Of a DNA stretch of 64,000 nucleotides, positions 58,502 through 64,000 are shown in pieces. Both the position numbers and the translations under genes were made by a program. The number at the start of each line of letters is the position of its first letter. Within the stretch, counting starts at the first letter, position 1. Below the pieces are notes generated by a model. That model searched no databases. It was not told where the DNA came from and saw nothing but the letters and a program-made list of their open reading frames with translations. Source of the DNA: Cherax quadricarinatus (Eukaryota > Arthropoda > Malacostraca > Decapoda > Parastacidae); NCBI RefSeq assembly GCF_038502225.1, contig NC_091325.1, forward strand, positions 28,555,459 through 28,619,458, in the 5' to 3' direction.

Positions 58502-58745
58502 GATGCCTGGGAAGGTGCATCTGGCAGAGGAGTTGCTTAACAAAAAGGTATCTTTCCTTAATGTTAGCCTAACATCCTATTTCAGCTGACTTATGAAGGT
58601 CAGCCCCTAAGATAGCCTACCCTCGAGTAGTGAGGGGAAAGGGCCCAAGGCAAAGATCGGCTGGATTTTAAAAAACCACACGGGCTACCAGATGGTCAAA
58701 ATGCCTTGTGTTAACTCGCCAAAGCGAAGTTGCCGAAAAATAAGA

Positions 58746-59149
58746 AGATAGGACAGTCAGAAGGATAGCAATGTATGTAGTGTGTTAAGTGTGTGGGCCA
58801 GTGTTGATGTATGGGTGAGGGGAGGATGGGGAAGGATGGGGGGATGGGGAGAGAGGGGTGAACAAGCAAGCAAGTCACCGCCTTACCCTCTTGATGGGAT
58901 GGGGCTCGAAGTGACTGCAAGCAAGTCTCCTCTCAGCTCTGGTGAAGAACTACTCAGGATAACCCAAGTAAATTCTCGAGCAACAGTGTTCAGAGTTGCT
59001 CAGCTGAAGAGCTGGAACGACGACGTCTTCTCTCCACGGTGGCTGGGCTGCAACTCCTGTCGAATTTGTCTGTCTTTACATCGTTCACATCCATAGGTCA
59101 CTTCTAGTTCAGCTGCTTGAGGTGGAAGAGTTAGTCTGTTACTCTTGGG
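58746..59149. other. Unassigned, G-rich then mixed sequence
   Basis: GGATGGGG-type purine repeats at 58800-58860, then sequence without recognised similarity. Probably LINE-E'1 5' UTR interrupted by LINE-H. No gene. Confidence 0.3.
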
Positions 59150-60625
59150 TCAGTGAAACCGCCTTTATTCCACAAGAGAGAAGGGACAAGGAAGGGATAT
59201 TTACCTTGCTAGACACAGGCAATATGGGTGGTGGCCTGCGGGTCGCAGTGCGATTTTCCAGGTCATTCACTGGGCCACAGTCGTCTCGGGAGTTACCAAC
59301 ACTGTACTACTCGTTAATTACTCCAAATCCGCAGCACTTAACACATTTAGCACACGTGTCTTGGAATGACAGACAAATTTTTCACTCTGGACAAACAAAT
59401 CAGCACAAACTTACTATGGTTATAGATGAACCTCTGGCATGTATCAGTTAAAAAGCCATCTCCGAAAGGAGTTACCAGGCACTGAAATGCTCGTTAAATT
59501 GTTCTTAACCACTCTTGTTGTGTTGCAACTATGCAGCATTCCTCCCAAAAACACTCAGTGCATAGAAGAATAACAGGTCATCTTCCTCAGTTAGAGATGT
59601 AACACATTTTGTACAAGCGGCACAGTCACGTCTGGATCACCAACTCACGCAGGATGGGAGATTCGTCCGTATTTCTCAGGTAGGCAGAGGTGACTAGCTG
59701 TGCGGAACTCAGATATTCGAGTACCAGCGGAGCAGCAAAATATGCCTCTACACTGCACGTTGATAGAGGCGAACGGCTGAGTTTAAAGGCGGAGAGTTGG
59801 GGATACAGGGGAATAGCAGGGGTAACTGAGCACGCACATTCGCCTCTCTTCACATAGTAAATATGGGCGAAAGTCTCAGGCAAGTGATGCAGTGCCTTGC
59901 TCAAGGTCATTGACTGAGGCAGACTTCTCAAGAGTTACCAAATACTGCAATACTCGTACAAATAGTTACTCCAAACCTAGAGAACTTCTAGCACACGTGT
60001 CTTGGAATGAAAGACGAATTTTCAGTGTGTGTGTGCACACCTGCGTTACCAACTCATGTAGGACTGCACACTCGTTGTTATTCCTCAGGTTGGTAAAGGG
60101 ATGATTATTATTATTATTATAATCAAGGGGGAAGCGCTAAACCCGGAAGATTATACAGCGCCTGGGGGGGGGATGTGGAAGGCATTCAGGCTTAATTCGG
60201 GGAACTGGAGCACAGATCCAATTCCCTAAATCAAGAGCCCCTCACCAACATCAAGGAGCCTTCCTTGAGGGGGGTAAAGGGATGAGCTGTGCGCATTTTC
60301 AGAGGCACGAGTAGCAGTGGACTAGCAAAATTCACCTCTACACTGTATGTTGACAGAGGCGAAAGGCTGAGGTAAAATGAAAGGAATAGGGGAAGCAGAG
60401 GCCTGTGAGGGCCTTTTCAAAATGGAAAACTTTTTCCAGTGTTTCACTAGGTATATCCCTAGTCACAACTCACACATAAGAGTTCTCACAACACCGAAGC
60501 TGTCATCCAACAGTATGAGTTTTAATGATGACTTATCAGTCGAGAGAAATGGGTAGGCCTGCAAATTAGTAGGTCCAGATCCCCCCCAACACACCTCTAC
60601 TCCCCACAACCACTCAGCCGAGACT
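59150..60625 (-). promoter_or_regulatory. LINE-E'1 5' UTR modules
   Basis: 59175-59475 is close to 44730-45020 of E'2 (GAAGGGACAAGGAAGGGATATT; CGCAGCACTTAACACA; GATAAATAAATCAGCACAAACTTA-type run). Further diverged modules lie near 59860-60060 and 60290-60540, ending with TTTCACTAGGTATATC near 60441 as in E'2 at 45746. Ends at the GTTGGAACAAG duplication. A short repeat is inserted at 60107-60283. Confidence 0.6.
60107..60283 (+). repeat. Short interspersed repeat with ATT-rich edge (SINE-like)
   Basis: ATTATTATTATTATAATC followed by ~160 bases (GAAGCGCTAAACCCGG... CTTCCTTGAGGGGG). No pol III boxes are clear. I recall it as a very common decapod repeat; unverified. It interrupts the LINE-E'1 5' UTR (GGTAAAGGGATGA repeats at 60094 and 60275 look like a target duplication). 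Confidence 0.6.
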
Positions 60626-60975
60626 GTTGGAACAAGATAGAAGGAATTTGGGAAATTCCCATCTAGACAGTCTCCAGCATGGGCGTTGGTACGTGGGATT
60701 TTACTGGCAAGATCAGATCCTATGTTTTAGAAGAAGTCGTTTATCTTGTTAGCTGTTTCAGTGGGATGCAGTGGTGTTTCATTAGGTTTAGTTAGGACAA
60801 TATTCTTGTTTTTTTTCAGTTTGTGGGTGCCCAGAATCTGAGAGAGTGTTTTCCAGGTCTTTTTTGTGATGGGTATGGGGTGCATAATAAACATATTAAA
60901 CTAACTAACTAAGTAGTACAGTTGTTTGGCTTTCCTTATTACTTTGGTGAGAACTGATGAATAGTATTTAATGCT
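60626..60975 (-). pseudogene. LINE-G copy G3, right piece (EN-RT linker)
   Basis: Starts with the duplicated GTTGGAACAAG and continues G3 upstream on the minus strand through NDFF-type sequence and the linker to about 60975, where similarity to G2 (near 48500) ends (5' truncation). A 45-base LINE-E' 3' end (GGTATGGGGTGCATAATAAAC ... CTAACTAACTAA, 60868-60912) replaces ~30 bases inside it. Confidence 0.75.
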
Positions 60976-61650
60976 ACAATGGTTCAGATGTTGAATTAAC
61001 AAGGTGTTGTCAGAGTGGTGTCGAGAGTGTTATTGGTGTGAACAACTAACACTGTGTTGTCCTTGATGCTGACACCACCTACTGAACATCCTAGGTACTG
61101 GGAAATGTTATCGTACCGCTACATCACATTATATACTACAACATTTAACTGTTAACAAACAAGTTATCTTACGAAGCATATTTTACACATATAATCTGGT
61201 GTAGGTGTTAAGACAACTATCTTGTACATAATTGTGTTTGCTCGAGGCTTGCTTGATGACGTCGTCAGCTGACACACTGACACTCAAGGATCCATTCCAC
61301 CACAGCTCAAACACTGCTTTATTTTCTTAAACCTGTTGCTTCTGATCACCTAACAATAAATAGTTGCCTTGGTGCTAGCAGACTGTTGTGGGTGGCATTC
61401 TGTTGGACAACATTAACCTAAGGTGAGGGAAATGTTCTGTATAACCAGAGACTTTCTATATAATATGTTAATAATGTAATGATGTTAATGATGTGTAATA
61501 GTTGTATCATGTTCTTGAAGAAATATATTATTATTAATACTATTTTAATATTACCTTTATTATTTTTATTGTTATTATTACCTCAGTTCACAGCAAATAT
61601 GTACATAAAACGGGAGGCGTATTTTTGTGTATATATTATGAGAGATTAAT
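60976..61650. other. No feature recognised
   Basis: AT-moderate sequence with short AT/TTA-rich stretches (61480-61590). No ORF of note, no known repeat. It is the nearest thing to unique sequence in the window besides 63301-63540. Confidence 0.4.
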
Positions 61651-63080
61651 ATGAACCCGACACTGCTCCCACACTGCTCCCACACTGCTCCCACACTGCT
61701 CCCACACACTGCTATCACACTGCTCCCACACTGCTCCCACACTGCTCCCACACTGCTCCCACACACTGCTATCACACTGCTCCCACACTGCTCCCACACA
61801 CTGCTATCACACTGCTCCCACACTGCTCCCACACTGCTCCCACACACTGCTATCACACTGCTCCCACACTGCTCCCACACTGCTCCCACACTGCTCTCAC
61901 ACTGCTCCCACACACTGCTCCCACACTGCTCCCACACTGCTCCCACACACTGCTCCCACACTGCTCCCACACTGCTCCCACACACTGCTCCCACACTGCT
62001 CCCACACTGCTCCCACACACTGCTCCCACACACTGCTCCCACACACTGCTCCCACACTGCTCCCACACTGCTCCCACACTGCTCCCACACTGCTCCCACA
62101 CACTGCTCCCACACACTGCTCCCACACTGCTCCCACACACTGCTCCCACACTGCTCCCACACTGCTCCCACACTGCTCCCACACACTGCTCCCACACTGC
62201 TCCCACACACTGCTCCCACACTGCTCCCACACTGCTCCCACACTGCTCCCACACACTGCTCCCACACTGCTCCCACACACTGCTCCCACACTGATCCCAC
62301 ACACTGCTCCCACACTGCTCCCACACACTGCTCCCACACTGCTCCCACACACTCCTCCCACACTGCACCCACACTCCTCCCACACACTGCTCCCACACAC
62401 TGCTCCCACACTGCTCCCACACACTGCTCCCACACTGCTCCCACACTGCTCCCACACACTGCTCCCACACACTGCTCCCACACTGCTCCCACACTGCTCC
62501 CACACTGCTCCCACACACTGCTCCCACACTGCTCCCACACTGCTCCCACACTGCTCCCACACTGCTCCCACACTGCTCTCACACTGCTCCCACACACTGC
62601 TCCCGTACACTCCTCCCACACACTGCTCCCACACACTCCTCCCACACACTGCTCCCACACACTGCTCCCGCACACTCCTCCCACACACTGCTCCCACACA
62701 CTCCCACGCACTCCTCACACAGAGTGCTCCCACCTCTCCTCCCACACACTGCTCCCACACAATGCTCTCACACACTGCTCCCACACACTGTTCCCACACA
62801 CTACTCCCACATGCTTCTCCCACACACTGCTCCCACACACTGCTCCCACACACTACTCCAACACACTCCTCCCACACACTCCTCCCACACACTACTCCCA
62901 CACACTGCTCCCACACTCTGCTCCCACACAGTCCTCCCACCCACTACTACACACTCCTCCCACCCATTACTCTCACACACTACTCCCACACACTCCTCCC
63001 ACACACTGCTCCCACACACTCCTCCCACACACTGCTTCCACACACTCCTCCCGCACACTGCTCCCACACACTCCACGGAC
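61651..63080. repeat. Minisatellite of 11- and 13-base units
   Basis: About 1.4 kb of CTCCCACACTG (11) and CTCCCACACACTG (13) units. The left two thirds mix both lengths; the right third (from about 62590) is mostly 13-base with CTCC/ACTCC variants. Because 11 and 13 are not multiples of 3, the long His/Thr/Pro and Cys/Gly/Val frames on both strands are by-products of a repeat without stops. Confidence 0.95.
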
Positions 63081-63095
63081 CGAACTGACTCTCTG

Positions 63096-63300
63096 ATGAA
63101 AGTAACTGGCCTCAGCAAAAAGCTCACATTGTGCCAGAAGAAACAGTTTGCTTAAAGAAAGCAGTAACAAGTTATGTAGATTCTGCAGACACAACAGAAA
63201 TAGTCATTGATGGATCTTAATACTCATCTTTTGGTAAACTCTTAAGAGTTACAGCTCTTGTCCTTAAATTCATTAAATGAATAAAACCTAATTATGTCAG
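63096..63300 (+). pseudogene. BEL/Pao pol remnant, RT-to-integrase connection region
   Basis: Frame DESNWPQQKAHIVPEE, then VIDGS, TAA, YSSFGKLLRVTALVLKFIK, TGA. The SSFxKLLRVTAxVLxFI block is typical of BEL/Pao pol just before the integrase zinc-binding region. Two in-frame stops. The frame is lost after 63300 and resumes at about 63650. Identification by motif style only. Confidence 0.65.
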
Positions 63301-63540
63301 TATATTTGCTGATCCCCTTACATGTGATGTATAGCTTAGCTGAGTGTCATAGTACCATCCAAGTGTTTATATTGAAGATCTCTAGGCCTAGTGACTGTAT
63401 GACGTCACGGGATGCAGCATGAGTGAGTGGGACGCGCTACCTCGCTCTCACTTCACGCTTAGACATACAACAGGCAAGAAGGCAGGCTGGGCCCCTTCCC
63501 TTACCACAGTCTGACAATATATAGCGTTACCATCCACAAG
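63301..63540. other. Unassigned insert between two BEL/Pao pieces
   Basis: About 240 bases without coding signal that separate two parts of one pol gene. Together with the SINE1 tail (63541-63645) it looks like inserted DNA, perhaps part of an LTR or a SINE head, but nothing proves either. Confidence 0.35.
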
Positions 63541-63645
63541 TGATAAGATAAGATAAGATAAGATTTCGTTCGGATTTTTAACCCCGGAGGGTTAGCCACC
63601 CAGGATAACCCAAGAAAGTCAGTGCGTCATCGAGGACTGTCTAAG
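63541..63645 (-). mobile_element. SINE1 tail fragment
   Basis: AGATA repeats then ~85 bases matching 15190-15270. On the minus strand this is the 3' part of SINE1, cut before the tRNA-like head. Confidence 0.85.
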
Positions 63646-63649
63646 TGTG

Positions 63650-64000
63650 TTTATCTTCAACCATCATATCTCCTTCCGAACCCCCACGACAATTATGAAT
63701 ATCTTGAACCCATTAAATACTGGGTGGAACTAATACAGAAAGATGTTTTCTCTACAGAATATAAATTTCTAGAAACACAAGATGAATCCCCAAAGAAACC
63801 TGTTATGATTAATTCTTTAGGACTTTATCTCGACTCAGAAAAGATTATAAGATGTCGAGGAAGAATTCACAATTCTTCACTACCTAAAGAAGCCATACAT
63901 CCAATATTGATGCATAAGAATCATTGGCTAACAAAACTGATTGTGCAAAACGCCCACAGTAACGTGTTACATGGTGGGGTAGCTGACACACTTTGTCATA
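63650..64000 (+). pseudogene. BEL/Pao integrase N-terminal (zinc-binding) region, runs off window
   Basis: Open frame from about 63650 to the window end: YLLPNPHDNYEYLEP, KYWVELIQKD, LGLYLDSEKIIRCRGRIHN, AIHPILMHKNHWLTKLIV, AHSNVLHGGVADTLCH. The GRI.N..L....HPIL and H....H.G...TL pattern is the integrase H2C2 region of BEL/Pao elements. No stop in 117 codons. Whether the missing downstream part is intact cannot be seen. Confidence 0.75.

Larger units (their letters stand above)
53805..58745 (-). mobile_element. LINE-H, complete jockey-like retrotransposon with two open ORFs
   Basis: Minus strand: 5' UTR (about 58745-58502), ORF1 58501-56891, ORF2 56891-54003, a 168-base 3' UTR and a poly(A) tail seen as 30 T at 53805-53834. 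Gag-like ORF1 with three CCHC motifs plus EN-RT without RNase H is the jockey layout. Both frames are uninterrupted. A short AAGTTGC occurs at both outer flanks (53793 and 58730), which is too weak to call a target duplication. It sits in the LINE-E'1 5' region. Confidence 0.85.

Noticed and set aside
61578..63194. 377-481 residue frames on both strands
   Set aside because: By-products of the 11/13-base minisatellite, which contains no stop codons in several frames.

Overview
This is a stretch of animal nuclear DNA made almost entirely of transposable elements. I find no host gene, no functional tRNA or rRNA gene and no CRISPR array. Several short repeats (the LINE-C 3' end, the element at 23477-23690, the SINE-like unit at 60107-60283 and the tRNA-like unit at 46703-47458) look like repeats I remember from decapod crustaceans (crayfish, lobster, shrimp). 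The best guess is a decapod genome, but that is memory and was not searched.

Working family names used here: LINE-C, -D, -F and -G (EN+RT elements, probably CR1/L2/Rex1-like), LINE-B (CCHC ORF1, YADD reverse transcriptase, R1/I-like, sitting in CT repeats), LINE-E/E' (EN-RT-RNase H, I-like), LINE-H (jockey-like), one Ty3/gypsy LTR element, one Penelope-like element (PLE) and one BEL/Pao remnant.

Layout. 1-2069: two inverted LINE-C pieces. 2408-6348: LINE-D1, near full length, flanked by an imperfect target-site duplication (TSD). 6671-11539: three LINE-B copies, each bounded by (CT)n. 11849-24313: an old LINE-E, cut by a PLE (12545-16303, itself holding LINE-C3 and a SINE), by LINE-F (17376-22782, itself holding LINE-G1) and by a short repeat. 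24314-60975: one nested stack. LINE-G3 is split by a gypsy element (25251-29597) and by LINE-E'1 (29997-60625). E'1 is split by LINE-D2, two LINE-C tails, LINE-G2 (36066-50765) and LINE-H (53805-58745). G2 is split by LINE-E'2 (36716-45879) and a palindromic SINE cluster (46703-47458). E'2 contains LINE-D3. Target-site duplications support the G3/gypsy, G3/E'1, G2/E'2 and G2/SINE joints. 60976-64000: unassigned sequence, an 11/13-bp minisatellite, a BEL/Pao pol remnant and a SINE tail.

What could still work: the gypsy element (identical-looking LTRs, one long open frame) and LINE-H (both ORFs open) are the best candidates for recent or possible activity. LINE-B copy B has an intact ORF2 but a truncated ORF1. 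LINE-E'2 is nearly complete with one stop and one frameshift in ORF2. The rest are decayed or 5'-truncated copies.
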